Assembly: GCA_030386875.1 (NCBI GenBank)
Contig: CM059563.1
Location: 19,173,936 to 19,237,935 of the forward strand
DNA length: 64,000 nucleotides
Direction of reading: 5' to 3'
Origin: Morinoia aosen
Lineage: Eukaryota; Arthropoda; Malacostraca; Amphipoda; Talitridae
The position numbers and the translations under genes were made by a program. Shown here in pieces: positions 21,822 through 33,675 of this stretch; position 1 is the first letter of the stretch, and each line of letters starts with the position of its first letter. A model generated the notes under the pieces. That model was not told the DNA's origin. It saw only the letters and a program-made list of their open reading frames with translations, and did not search any database.

Positions 21822-22985
21822 ATGGTCATCCCATTATTCTTTTGAATATTGGAACATTGTTGCTCCATTTTCCTTTCGAATATTGGAACATGGTGGCTCC
21901 ATTATCTTTTTGAATATTGGAACATGGTCACCCCTTATCCCTTTCGAATATTGGAACATGGTCACCCCTTATCCCTTTTGAATATTGGAACATGGTCACC
22001 CCTTATCCCTTTTGAATATTGGAACATGGTCACCCCTTATCCCTTTTGAATATTGGAACATGGTCACCCCTTATCCCTTTTGAATATTGGAACATGGTCA
22101 CCCCATATCCCTTTCGAATATTGGAACATGGTAGCTCCATTATCTTTTTGAATATTGGAACATGGTCACCCCTTATCCCTTTTGAATATTGGAACATGGT
22201 AGCTCCATTATCCTTTTGAATATTGGAACATGGTCACCCCTTATCCCTTTTGAATATTGGAACATGGTAGCTCCATTATCCTTTTGAATATTGGAACATG
22301 GTCACCCCTTATCCCTTTTGAATATTGGAACATGGTCACCCCTTATCCCTTTTGAATATTGGAACATGGTAGCTCCATTATCCTTTTGAATATTGGAACA
22401 TGGTCACCCCTTATCCCTTTTGAATATTGGAACATGGTAGCTCCATTATCCTTTTGAATATTGGAACATGGTCACCCCTTATCCCTTTTGAATATTGGAA
22501 CATGGTAGCTCCATTATCCTTTTGAATATTGGAACATGGTCACCCCTTATCCCTTTTGAATATTGGAACATGGTAGCTCCATTATCCTTTTGAATATTGG
22601 AACATGGTCACCCCTTATCCCTTTTGAATATTGGAACATGGTCACCCCTTATCCCTTTCGAATATTGGAACATGGTGGCTCCATTATCTTTTTGAATATT
22701 GGAACATGGTCACCCCTTATCCCTTTCGAATATTGGAACATGGTAGCTCCATTATCCTTTTGAATATTGGAACATGGTCACCCCTTATCCCTTTCGAATA
22801 TTGGAACATGGTAGCTCCATTATCCTTTTGAATATTGGAACATGGTCACCTCATATCCCTTTCGAATATTGGAACATGATAGCTCCATTTCCATTTTGAA
22901 TGTTGGAACACGGTTGCTCCATTTTCCTTTTGAATATTGGAACATAGTCATCCCGTTTTCTATTTGGATATTGTAACATGGTTGC
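21822..22985. repeat. 34-bp minisatellite, about 34 copies, with dimer structure
   Basis: The core is TTTGAATATTGGAACATGG. Two variants alternate over much of the array: one with TCACCCCTTATCCC and one with TAGCTCCATTATCC, giving a 68-bp higher-order unit. The outermost copies at both ends carry a third variant (TTGCTCCATTTTCC). Confidence 0.95.
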
Positions 22986-23715
22986 CCTATTTACCTTCGA
23001 GTAAGGGATATTTTGAATGCAGGTGTCCCAATTTCTAATTTTTTATCCAAATCCTTAAACTTGAGCTTTTTATGAGAGAAAATCCGACAAATTGGAAACT
23101 TCGGACAGGAAATGGTTAATCGTGTAAAATTATTTTATTTAATCGTTGACTGTGCTTTATTCAGCTATTTTTGTTCAGCTATATTCAGTTATTTTTATTC
23201 GCTCTGTTTGTAATTGATGTGGCAGATTACACATTTATAAGATGATTCCTTATTGAAATAACGAGTGACAAAAACATTTAAGCTGAATTTTTCACTTAAA
23301 CATGCAAATGACGAAAGTGCCTAATCGTAATATGAATTTAACGCATTAATGCAATTTTGATAAAATTCAATTCAATATGAGTTAATTCAATAAGAAGTGG
23401 ATTAATCTACTATTCAAAATTTCCCAATTTGAATATTGCATTTGAGCTAGGTACATCACAGCTGAATATATCACAGCTTATGCGACCACATCAGAGCTGA
23501 ATAACTCATTGCGCGATTCCAATGTATTTATTTTAACAAATAGAAACGTGTTCCATCCGTCCTTCGAAATTCAATATGGATCGTGATCCCCGCATTAATA
23601 TTTTCTGGCTCCGCTGATTTGAATGTTAGAATAATATTGTTTAGGTTTCCGCCTGCGTCTTTTATTGTTTGTGCCAGTAGAAATCTTGTATGTGTTGTGT
23701 GTGTGTACAACTGTA
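22986..23715. other. Unassigned region
   Basis: AT-rich, no gene seen. Confidence 0.4.
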
Positions 23716-24035
23716 CATCATGTGCCTATCGCAGCCTTGTGTGAGTTGTATGTGTGACCTAAATGTGCCAATCGCAGCCTGGTGTGAGTTGTATGTGTGA
23801 CCTAAATGTACCAATCGCAGTTTTGTGTGAGTTGTATGTGTGACCTACATGTGCCAATCGCAGCCTTTGTGTGAATTTTTTGTGTGACCTTTATGTGCCA
23901 GCCGCAGCCTTGTGTGAGTTGTATATGTGACCCACATCTGCCAATTGTAGCCTTGTGTGAGTTGTTAGTGTGAACAACATGGGCCTTTCGCATATTCAGT
24001 GATTTATTTGCTAGGTTGACATGTGCCAATCATTG
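23716..24035. repeat. ~43-bp minisatellite, about seven copies
   Basis: The core is GCCAATCGCAGCCTTGTGTG followed by AGTTGTATGTGTGACC. Confidence 0.9.
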
Positions 24036-25825
24036 TGTAGAAGTTTGTTAATCAAGTTCCGGCTTCGCAAATAGGCATTGGAACCTTGCAACCATGCATT
24101 GGTGAAGCTCCAGAAGCAGTGCCATGTCAGTCTGGCATGTGCCTGAAATGGTCATGACGGAGCCGAAATCTCACCGAACAGGCAGAAAGTTTCTCAAACG
24201 CTTACATACGTCTGCAATTAAATTGCTGTTCCAGCGACTAAATGTCTGTGAGTAAACTGGATACAGATCCTAGCAATTCCTCTTAAGGCCAGATAATCAG
24301 ATGATTATGGTCAGAGGAGCGCGCGAATAGTTGTTCCATGTTGGCATTCTCGGACTGTCCGTAACACCGATGATGTTGGAAACTTTATAACCTTATTAAT
24401 ACTGGCAACACCATACTAAAAATCATACAGCTCCGTGATGAAAATCAAACAGCCAACAATCAGAGCATAAATGACGTTATCAGGGCCGGTGCTACGCAGC
24501 AGCAGCGCAACAATGCCCACTTCGCCGAATTAGTTGCCTGTAGCGTAAATGTTTGTTAGTTTTCAATAGCTGTATGGTGCGCAAATGCAACTCAGTTTTG
24601 CTCAACTATACGAAGACTTTCTTGGGCATTTAAGATTCTGCAGCGTTCTGCCTACGTTACTAGGCTACGCTAAGCTGCTCAAATCTTACAGCGCTAATAT
24701 TACTACGCGATGGCCGAAACAATTTTCAGGCAGGCAGCCCTCCCGTGCCTGGAAGTTGTATAATGAACTTAGTGCCTCTTGATTGCTTAATTTTGCGTAG
24801 ATCTAACTTTGCTCCTGAGTTACCAGCGTTTTCAGTTGAGGATATTTTTGCCTCGTGTCATGAAGGTATTAGAGAATCATCAGGCAAAGAATAAATGCAA
24901 TATTGAGTTAGAAATTAGGCCCTTATTCCCCAGACTTCTCCGGTGCATGTTTCTACGCTTGAAAAGAAGTTAATTGCGCCCATGCTGAATAATTACCTTA
25001 TTGTATTGATGCAGTTTTTTGTCATTAATTAAGAAATTTTATGGTGCAACCTATCCCGGGCTTGTGCAGTTCTGGAAATAAACAGAGTAATAGAAACTGT
25101 GATATAACTGCGTTCCTAATTAGCCCAAACTTAAAACAACTTCCACGAAAGTTGAATACGACTGATGCTCCAAACTGCAATGTACTGACAATTGATTCGA
25201 TAATGTCGTAGTGCTGATGTTCGGCCGCTCAAAAGAATTTAAAATAAATGTGTTCTTTCTAGTTCAAAAAAATTTGCAACAAATGAATTTCTTCTAGTTT
25301 AATTGGCATTCGAAGAAACGAATTTAAAAAAATGCTCTTATAAATTTTGTGAAGTGTAATGCAATGATTAACAAACCTTGAAATAAATCCTGCCGTTTTA
25401 CGGAGGCTCACAAAAATTTGACGGTGGTTCAAAGAAGAAGTTCAACGCTACCTGCCTAGGACGCCGGACCTGTTTACTCGAGGCGATGGATGATCAAAGA
25501 ACGCGGCCCTTATAAAAATTCTCCCATTTAGGGAAAAAAGATTGGCGGAAGATTTGTTAAACAAAGACATGACGCTCGTGAAAGCAAAGATTTATGGGGA
25601 AAATACGTGACATCAGCCAACAAATTCGCTAAAATGTTCATGACGCATGCGTCTTGGAGAAGCTCAGAAGACGAGACACGACGGATGAGAACATTGTGTT
25701 GTGTTTTGTGGAGATGTGTTGGGAGGGTGGATGTTGTGTGTGTGTGGTACATGAACACATGTGTCGTTTTGGTTGAGAAGTTGTGTTTTGGTAGAGGATT
25801 GTGAATGGCGTGATGGAATGTAGAA
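24036..25825. other. Unassigned region
   Basis: No recognisable gene. Short open frames here lack homology and splice context. Confidence 0.4.
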
Positions 25826-26132
25826 GTGAAATGAAATGGATGCGGAAATGGTGATCAAGGGTGACTGTGGAGAAGTGACTATAGGGTAACTGTTAGAGAA
25901 AATGAAATGGAGGTGAAAATGGTAATCAAGGGTGAGTGTGAAGGGGTGACTGTAGGGTGACTGTTAGAGAAAATGAAATGGAGGGGAAAATGGAGATCAA
26001 GGTTGAGTGTGAAGAGGTGACTGTAAGGTGACTGTAGTCAGGGATAATGAAATGGAGGCGAAAATGGTGATCCAGGATAACTGTGAAGGGTGACTGTGAA
26101 GAGTAGCTCTGATGAGTGACTGTAGGGTAAGA
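25826..26132. repeat. ~71-bp minisatellite, about four copies
   Basis: The unit contains AGAGAAAATGAAATGGAGG, then AAAATGGTGATCAAGGGTGA and GTGACTGTAGGGTGACTG. Confidence 0.85.
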
Positions 26133-26294
26133 CCTTTATAGTGACTTATTATTTGAGTATGGTGGGAGCTGAGTAGTAGATGAGGATGAATGCCATTTTG
26201 TGCATGTTGCTCATTACCGTGAGTGGGGATGGTGAACATAAGCAAAAAACATTTGTCGCCTCGATATGAGAACTGTTGAGCGTTGCAGCTAAAC

Positions 26295-26820
26295 AATGTA
26301 TACAGATTGTAGTGACCAATGTCTATAGATTGTTCTAGCAAAGACAAAACCAACAAACTATTGTAGCCAATACAAGATTTGCAGACTGTTGTGAAAACAA
26401 TATCTGCAGACTGTTGCAGGGACGACATAACTTCAGATTGGTGTGACAGCCAACTTCAGACTGGTGTGACTGGTGTGATTGCTGCTGCAGCCAAGAAAAT
26501 AACTGCCCTCTGCTGTTGTAGACAAGAAAACAGCAACACACTGCTGTGGCAACCAAGAAAATAACTGCTGCTGTGGACAAGAAAATAGCTATAAACTTCA
26601 GCATCAGCTAAGAAAACAACACACTGCTCTTCTAGCCAAGAAAATAACTGCTGTTTTAGCCAAGAAAACAATAACACACTACTGCTGTAGCCAAGAAAAT
26701 AATTGCCCACTGCTGCTGTAGGTAAGAAAATAACTGCCCTGTGCTGTTGGAGGAAAGAAATAACTAAAAACTTCTGCAACATCTAAGAAAACAACACGCT
26801 GCTGTTGTAGACAAGAAAAT
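26295..26820. repeat. Degenerate repeat region (AAGAAAATAACTGC motif)
   Basis: Irregular tandem copies of a 35-60 bp unit containing AAGAAAATAACTGCC and CTGCTGTTGTAG. The long minus-strand open frames here are repeat translations rich in Leu, Phe and Ser. Confidence 0.8.
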
Positions 26821-27689
26821 TCGGCCATTCCTCCGGCGCAGTTTGGCAGGCCTGCTTCCAGCCCTGCAGCCCCGCCGGTTGCTGCTGTTAGCTCGAGCAA
26901 GGAACACAATGGGGAAAAAATCCAGTTACCTTTTACCCTGACGTTCACTTGGGCCGGGCAGGCTTCAATAAAACCTGCTAATGGAAGCTGCCTGCGTCCT
27001 TTTCAGGAGAGCTGCCAGGAATTTCGGGCGTGTGGTGTGTCTGTTTGAAGGGTCAAAACGCGCATATTTTTCCCTATTTCGCGATCTTGTTTCCGACTTT
27101 TTTCCTTATTACAAAAGTCGCAAGAGACAGAAACTCAGAATGATTTTTGGAGGAGACCGAGGAGAATTTCGTTGGCCTTGAGCAGGGAGGTTCGTTATGT
27201 CAAGCTCGCTTTCTTTTGTTTTTGATTGTTTATTCAAACGTCCGTAATATGGCAATGGGTTAAACAATCGCTTCGTTTTATGCTCGAAAAATTTATTTAA
27301 ACATTAAAAATGAAGCTTTTCAATTTAAACAGCTCAAAAATGCATTTAAAAAATCTATAACTTTAAAATTTGAGAAATTTAATTAATGCTTGGTGAAACA
27401 GCTCTTTTGGTAAAAATATATTCATGACGCTGTCAGAAAATGATTTTTTTTTCAGCTTAAGAAATAAAGGCAATGCATTGAAGCCCATGGGAGGAGGCTA
27501 TTTTTTGAAAACAGTTTAATTATGTTTTCAGGAAATTTATTGGATTTACGAAGTCAAAAAATTCAGTTACGAAGAAAAAGACATTTGGTGAAAAAAACTA
27601 ATTTTGTTGTGAGAATATACACTGAACCTACGATATTGCGAAACCATTATTTACGCGTAGGAAGGCCGGCTTTATTGCTCAAAATAAAA
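26821..27689. other. Unassigned region
   Basis: The GC-richer patch at 26820-26890 has no recognisable gene; the rest is AT-rich. Confidence 0.4.
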
Positions 27690-28040
27690 TAATTTTGCAC
27701 AGAGCAAAATCGCTTTTTCTCGCTCAACTTGGCAGCACGAGAGTCCGGCGTCATACGTGTACGGAGGCATGCATTTTGTTCAAAATAACATCATTTCGTA
27801 TAAGCAAACGTATACAAAGGCAAGCTTTTTAGTTCAAAATAACATCATTTTGCACAAAGAAAACGTATACAAAGCATGCTTTTTTGTTCAAAATGACATC
27901 ATTTTGCACAGAGCAAACGTATACAAAGCATGCTTTTTAGTTCAAAATAACATCATTTTGCACAAAACAAATGAATCCAAATGCATTTTTTTTGCTCAAA
28001 ATCACATTTCGCACAAAGCAAAATCGTTTTTTCTCGCCGA
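27690..28040. repeat. ~57-bp tandem repeat, about five copies
   Basis: The unit contains GTTCAAAATAACATCATTTT, then GCACAAAGCAAACGTATACA. The outer copies end in AAAATCGTTTTTTCTCG and AAAATCGCTTTTTCTCG, followed by related CAGCACG sequences. Confidence 0.85.
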
Positions 28041-28854
28041 ACACAGCAGCACGCGCGGCCGGCGTCGTCAGGGCGCACGAGCCGCGGCGTGCGGGCGCAC
28101 GTGACGCAACACACAAAGCAGAATTCTGCCTGTCGCGGCAACGGCTCGACTTCTAACAAAAGCACATAGGCCCTCTGTGATTTTAGGCTCGAGTTCTTTT
28201 ATTTGTTCGAAAGTTTAAATGGGAAGTTGTTCTCTGAAAAGGATTCTCCCTGGAAAAAGTTTTGATCTCAAATTTGAAAGGAAATTGTTTTTAAAAAATG
28301 TTTCTTCTCGGAGAAAATTGTTTCACGCATAATTAAATTTTGTGAAAAATTCATCTTACAACGCATATTCCTGCACATGCTTATAACTTGATTTTTCAGT
28401 CCATCAATATAGGCAAGAACTCAGCAATTGACCACAATCACTTATTAACATGGACTTTCTCCAACATACTTCAAATTTCAATAACTCTTGGATGCAGCGA
28501 GAAAGTATTTAAGCAGAATTTTCTGCATTCAAACTTATCTTTCAGGGCCCGAATATTTAAACAATTGATTATGTTGCAGCGGTACAGTCAGCAGTGTAAA
28601 TTCTCTTGTTGACTTGGCAACACAACCTGTTGGTTCTCTGGTTTAAAGCTTTAATTATGTGCATTTTTAAAATGAGATGTTAGCTCTGGGCATCTACGCA
28701 TTTTATCAGCTCTTGTCTACTGGGCTCATGACCGTGGTATCAAAAGTACGTATAAATTCAAGGTATAAAACTGCGTGAGTTTCATCTGTTGATCATGTAG
28801 GCAATATGTGTTGAAGGATTCACTGTGAATTTTGATGAGAAAATTTGTTCATAT
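28041..28854. other. Unassigned region
   Basis: A GC-rich patch at 28040-28150 precedes AT-rich sequence. No gene is supported. Confidence 0.4.
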
Positions 28855-29165
28855 TCAGCAAAGACCAGGCTGTGGGCCACTAGTTCCATGAAGACCAGGC
28901 AGTGTCACTCGACCACTATAGACCAGGCAGTGTTACTCGTCCACTAAAGACCAAGCAGTGTTATTCGTCCACTAAAGACCAGGCAGTGTTACTCGTCCAC
29001 TAAAGACCAGGCAGTATCTCTTGTATCGTGAACGCTACTCAGTGCCATTCGTTCTATGATGACAAGGTATTATTACTTATATTACAAAGACCAGGCAGTG
29101 CCCCTCGTTCCATAAAGACGAGGCAATGTCCTTCATCCCGTAAAGACGAGGCAGAGCCCCTCGTC
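28855..29165. repeat. 28-bp minisatellite, about eleven copies
   Basis: The core is AAAGACCAGGCAGTGTTACT followed by CGTCCACT. Copies become divergent to the right. Confidence 0.9.
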
Positions 29166-29616
29166 TCGGACAACTTAAGGGCTCTCGTTGACGTGTAGAC
29201 ACTTCATCAAGTCTCCTAATTGCCGGATTTTAGGAAGCGTTTCCGTTAGACTTTATATTCCGCAAATGAAATAATTACTGTCATTTTGGCGTCCCTAATT
29301 CGGAAGATGTAATTATGACTTCGGGAGAGTTTCAGCTCATCTTCTTTGGCTTACTGTTTCTGTAAAGTTGCGGATGCGAACTTTACAGAAAGTCATTTGG
29401 GTGCCTAGGACAAGGTTTAGTTTGGTGGTTAATGTCAGAGTCTGCTGATGCATCCCTTAGTTGTCATTTCTTTTATGGTCACTTATTGATTGGCTCACTA
29501 AACGCATCACTTGTTTTTAATCCTTTTTCACCGTCACCTATTGATTAGCACACTCTTGTTTGAGGGTTGTGGTTCTTGAAACTTTCTGTTACGACCGTTT
29601 GTGGTACTGTATAGTG
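29166..29616. other. Unassigned region
   Basis: No gene seen. Confidence 0.4.
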
Positions 29617-29876
29617 TGTCCATCAGTAACATCGGTGTGTCCATTTGCGGGATTGATGTGTCCATCAGTAACATCGGTGTGTCCATTTGCGGGATTGATG
29701 TGTCCATCAGTAACATCGGTGTGTCCATTTGCGGGATTGAAGTGTCCATCAGTAACATCGGTGTGTCCATTTGCTGGATTGTTGTATCCATACATGACAT
29801 CGGTGTGTCCATCAGTGACATCGGTATGTCTATTAAAGGTTTTAATGAGTCCATAAGTGTCATTGTTGTGTCGAAA
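29617..29876. repeat. 42-bp minisatellite (21-bp dimer), about six copies
   Basis: GTGTCCATCAGTAACATCGG alternates with GTGTCCATTTGCGGGATTGA, so the basic period is 21 and the higher-order period 42. The open frames across it on both strands are repeat translations. Confidence 0.93.
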
Positions 29877-30192
29877 GTCAGAGCATCAAATGCTCTAAAG
29901 TGATGACGTCATGCAGAAGCTAGAGTTATCCTGGAGCCTTACTCACTCCAGTCGTTAGGAGCGGACTTTCGACAAGATTCTGCGCCCGCTCACATGGCAA
30001 ACGTTGTTTTGCAGCGGTGCCACACGCAGTTACCAGACTTCATTTCTCCTAGGAAATGGCCGCTGTACTCGTCTAAATTGAACCCGCTAGGCCTTTCAGA
30101 GAGGTCAGTGCTTGAAAACAAGGCATGTAATAGGCTTTTGAACAATTTGGAGAGTCTGGAGCTCTTTCTCTAGATTGCCCGACTTGTGATGT

Positions 30193-30475
30193 TAGGTATC
30201 TGACAGGTTGTGTTGGTAGGTTACTGACATGTAGTGATGGTAGGTTACTGACATGTTGTGATGGTAGGTTACTGACAAGTTGTGATAGTAGGTTACTGAC
30301 ATGTTGTGATGGTAGGTTACTGACATGTTGTGATGGTAGGTTACTGACATGTGATGGTAGGTTACTGACATGTTGTGATGGTAGGTTACTGACATGTTGT
30401 GATGGTAGGTTACTGACATGTTGTGATGGTAGGTTACTGATGCGTTGTCATGGTAGGGTACTGTTTTGTTGGTTC
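30193..30475. repeat. 24-bp minisatellite, about eleven copies
   Basis: The core is GTTACTGACATGTTGTGATG followed by GTAG. One copy lacks five bases (near 30350). Confidence 0.93.
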
Positions 30476-30989
30476 CTGAAATGTTGTGGTGACAGACATT
30501 GATGCATAAATACTATTTAGGTATTTCGTAACATAGGTTACCTGGAGACAAGGTTACACAATTTCTTATCATCGATGCCTCAGGTTTGGATATCAGTCAA
30601 GAAGTCTGTGACCCATGTAATGTTGAGAAACTCAACGCACAGGTATTAAATTAGTTAAGAATTGCGCGAAGCAGATGAATATAGATAACACACATGAAAT
30701 AACTATTATGCTCTTATAATGGAACAGTTATTCTGTTGCCATAACGACCAATTTTTACCTCTCACTAGGCGTAACAATACGTTGCAGCTCGACTGTTTTT
30801 GAAGTCCTCCCTATAGCAAAACCCGGGTATAGCTTTTGTTTCGAATGCAGAGCATGGTTCGCCAGAACACAGTTCTTAAATATTTTCTTTTAACTGAGCA
30901 GGTGTAGAATTAGAACAATATGGTCGGTGCACTGCACTCACAAGGGAAACGTTTTACAGATCTTTGAAACCATCGTTACTGCCGTCTCA
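30476..30989. other. Unassigned region
   Basis: No gene seen. Confidence 0.4.
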
Positions 30990-30997
30990 TGTTTGTT

Positions 30998-31254
30998 CAC
31001 GGTAGAGGAAACAAGGTAAAGTCATTTCTATGGGTGAAAATACACCTCTTGTTCGGCTTGCCAATGGAACGGCTTCATTTCAAATAAACTTTATGAAGTC
31101 ATCATTGCAACATGTCGTTAGGCCAATAGTGGGGGTAGCAGTGTTGTCAGATGCAATATGAACGCTGTTATTGATTTGCTGCCATGACGTCAGTATTGCC
31201 ACACGGTCGACAAGGAAAAAACTAGTCTGACCCTACCTTGTTTCTTCTACCATG
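30998..31254. mobile_element. hAT-like MITE family M1, copy 1, perfect 8-bp TSD
   Basis: The element is 257 bp. Its left end CACGGTAGAGGAAACAAGG is mirrored at the right end (CCTTGTTTCTTCTACCATG, two mismatches). The 8-bp duplication TGTTTGTT flanks it at 30990-30997 and 31255-31262. CA...TG ends with 8-bp duplications point to a hAT-type (or P-type) non-autonomous element. A second copy in the same orientation is at 36239-36509. Confidence 0.88.
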
Positions 31255-31262
31255 TGTTTGTT

Positions 31263-32579
31263 ACAGGACATCGTTAAAGGATTGCTTATTGAACTGAGAT
31301 TGTGGAATATCCTCAACGAGCGCGAGTCATCGTTAAAAACATGTTTCTGCCGCATTTTTGTTGCCGGCGATACGAAGAGAGCAGTAATAACTGCAACAAA
31401 GGGAAGAGACCTTCGGTCCACGATGGAAATTTATTTTTGCCCAATTAAACTTCGTTGCTCTGATCAACGAGACACCGAGAACGTCAAAATGACGTTACCG
31501 CGCAATTCGTGTGACAGAAAAGATTAGTTTGCTGTAGTTGTTGTTTTTGTTAGTTTGTGGTTGGTGGTTGTTTTAGAGTCAAAAATAGGTTAAGCAATTT
31601 AAAACGTTAAACAATTTAAATTTAAACAATTTATCAATTTAAACAATTTCTTTACCACAAGCGATACAGAGGTAGATTGTTTCTTAAGTTTAGTACAGTG
31701 GTCAAATTTGAGTGGGTGTTCACAAGTTTGAGTCAATTAGGTCGCGCTATAATAAGAACATTTGTAAATTTCTATGGTTACGTGAATAAGAAAATTGCTA
31801 AAATTTATTCGCAATGTTTGAAGCCTTCGTACTCTCCAGCACGTGAAATGGGCAGCACGGAAATATTTCGGTGACTCTTTTGTAATTTTCTAACTATTTG
31901 CGATTCATTCTTTGTTTGCAAAGCACTTCGTCTAAGCGTCGTGTTATTAATTAGAAAATTCAGAAAGAAAAGTTAGCGAATTAAAAATATATTTGACCCA
32001 CGGTGGTTCTCAAGGCACTGCTGGCAACTTTGTGCTTGACAATATTATTCTATTCTAAATTCCGTACTTGCTTGTTTGATACTCTTGTGAACACATTTTG
32101 TGACTTATTACATAATTATTCTTGACATGTCAACCTTTTACGTCTCATAATAACCTGTTTTTACACGATCGGTTCAATTCTAACTGCTTTTCAAAACAGC
32201 GTACAAAAAAGAGACTTCTAAAAAAGTTTTATAAATAAATAAAATAAATTCATCATTGATAACTTCTCATGTACAGTTCAGATGGTGAATTCTCGGTAAC
32301 TCCATCCATCATTAAGAAAAAGAATAAGCAAATAAGTCGTTCCTTCTACGCAAAATTCATTACAATTGTGACGCGACTCCATTCACGCACAAAATTTATT
32401 TAGTTCCATCGTGAAATCTTTTATCACATATTCATTTTGTCACAAAGTTATATTCTTGCCTTTGACATATTTTCTGCAGCACCTTTGCAAAAACACCACC
32501 AGAGCAAAATCTTAAACATTTCCGGCAGCAGCAGAAGTTGACTGTGTAACCTTAAGGAGAAATTTCAGCGCAGTCACTC
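31263..32579. other. Unassigned region
   Basis: AT-rich; short degenerate AATTTAAACAATTT repeats lie at about 31590-31650. No gene is supported; the open frame at 31252-31527 begins inside the MITE and has no recognisable family. Confidence 0.4.
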
Positions 32580-32582
32580 TTC

Positions 32583-32652
32583 TCAGCAAATCTGCGCAAA
32601 TCGGCGCAAATCTGCGCAAATCGGCGTAAATCTGCGCAAATCGGCGCAAATC
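32583..32652. repeat. 10/20-bp tandem repeat
   Basis: TCTGCGCAAATCGGCGCAAA is repeated about 3.5 times; GCGCAAATC is the 10-bp subunit. Confidence 0.9.
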
Positions 32653-33449
32653 GCAGTCCTCTTCTCAAAGCAGCAAGTCCAAAGTGAGGAGCCTGGCCTT
32701 CTGGACGTCGGCCGTACTTACGGCTACTGTGTAACACGCAATTTAACACGAACCACAGCTAAGAAGTCTCTCTGCTTTTCGCCGCGAAATCTTTTCTCCC
32801 GAGACCGTTTGCATAATGTGGTGCTAGTTCAAGTCTCGTGTTTTTTCGGCTTGAATTTGAGTTCTTCGCGTACTTTTGGAGTGTATTTAGCACGCGTATA
32901 GTTTATTTTGCGTCACAGTGAACGTATTACAGAGAGGAATAGAGTTTAGAAAACCGCTAGTTAATCTCTAGAGTATCACCTAATTTCGACTAATATTGAT
33001 ACTCGTGATTTCACGTGCGCAAGCCTTAAATCAATGACATTTCTCTTATTATAGCTGAATTGGTGCCTTAGTACGAAATTATTGTTGGTGATATTTGCGA
33101 GGGAAGGATATGCTTAATTTTTAAAATCAAGAAAAGTTTGTTTACAAACTGTGAGAGATTTCTTACAAAAATAGTCTATTTCTAGCAAGTTACATTCACT
33201 TTCTTTATATAAAAAAGTTCATTCTCCAAAGCAAAGTAACGTTTAATCTCGATAATTCTTATTTAAATACAAAGGTAGTATAATTATAGGAACGGCAGAT
33301 TACACAGTAATTCGGCCAGCGAAAACCCCTCACGTCTTCTTGGTGAGGCCAATAATACCAGGAGCGTAGTTTGAGAATTATTGTTACCTTTGTACTAGAA
33401 ACAAAGTTCCCTCGTGATAAGTTTGTACATCTCGATTTAATACCTCGTG
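32653..33449. other. Unassigned region
   Basis: No gene seen. Confidence 0.4.
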
Positions 33450-33675
33450 ATGCGAAAGTTTAGGTGCGTGCGTGTGTATGTGTGAACAGATCGTGTTGTG
33501 CAATTTTAGATGCGTGCGTGTATGTGTGAACAAACTGTTTTGTAAATTCAAGTGCGTGCGTGTGTATATGTAAACAAATCGTGCTATGCAATATTAGATG
33601 CGTGCGTGTATGTGTGAACAAATCGTGTTATGAAAATTTAGGTGCGTGCGTGCGTGTGTGAACAAATTTTGAATG
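33450..33675. repeat. ~52-bp tandem repeat, four to five copies
   Basis: Copies contain GTGCGTGCGTGTATGTGTGA followed by ACAAATCGTGTTATG and a short variable A/T stretch. Confidence 0.85.

Noticed and set aside
31252..31527. 91-codon open frame as a gene
   Set aside because: It starts inside the right end of a MITE and shows no family motif.
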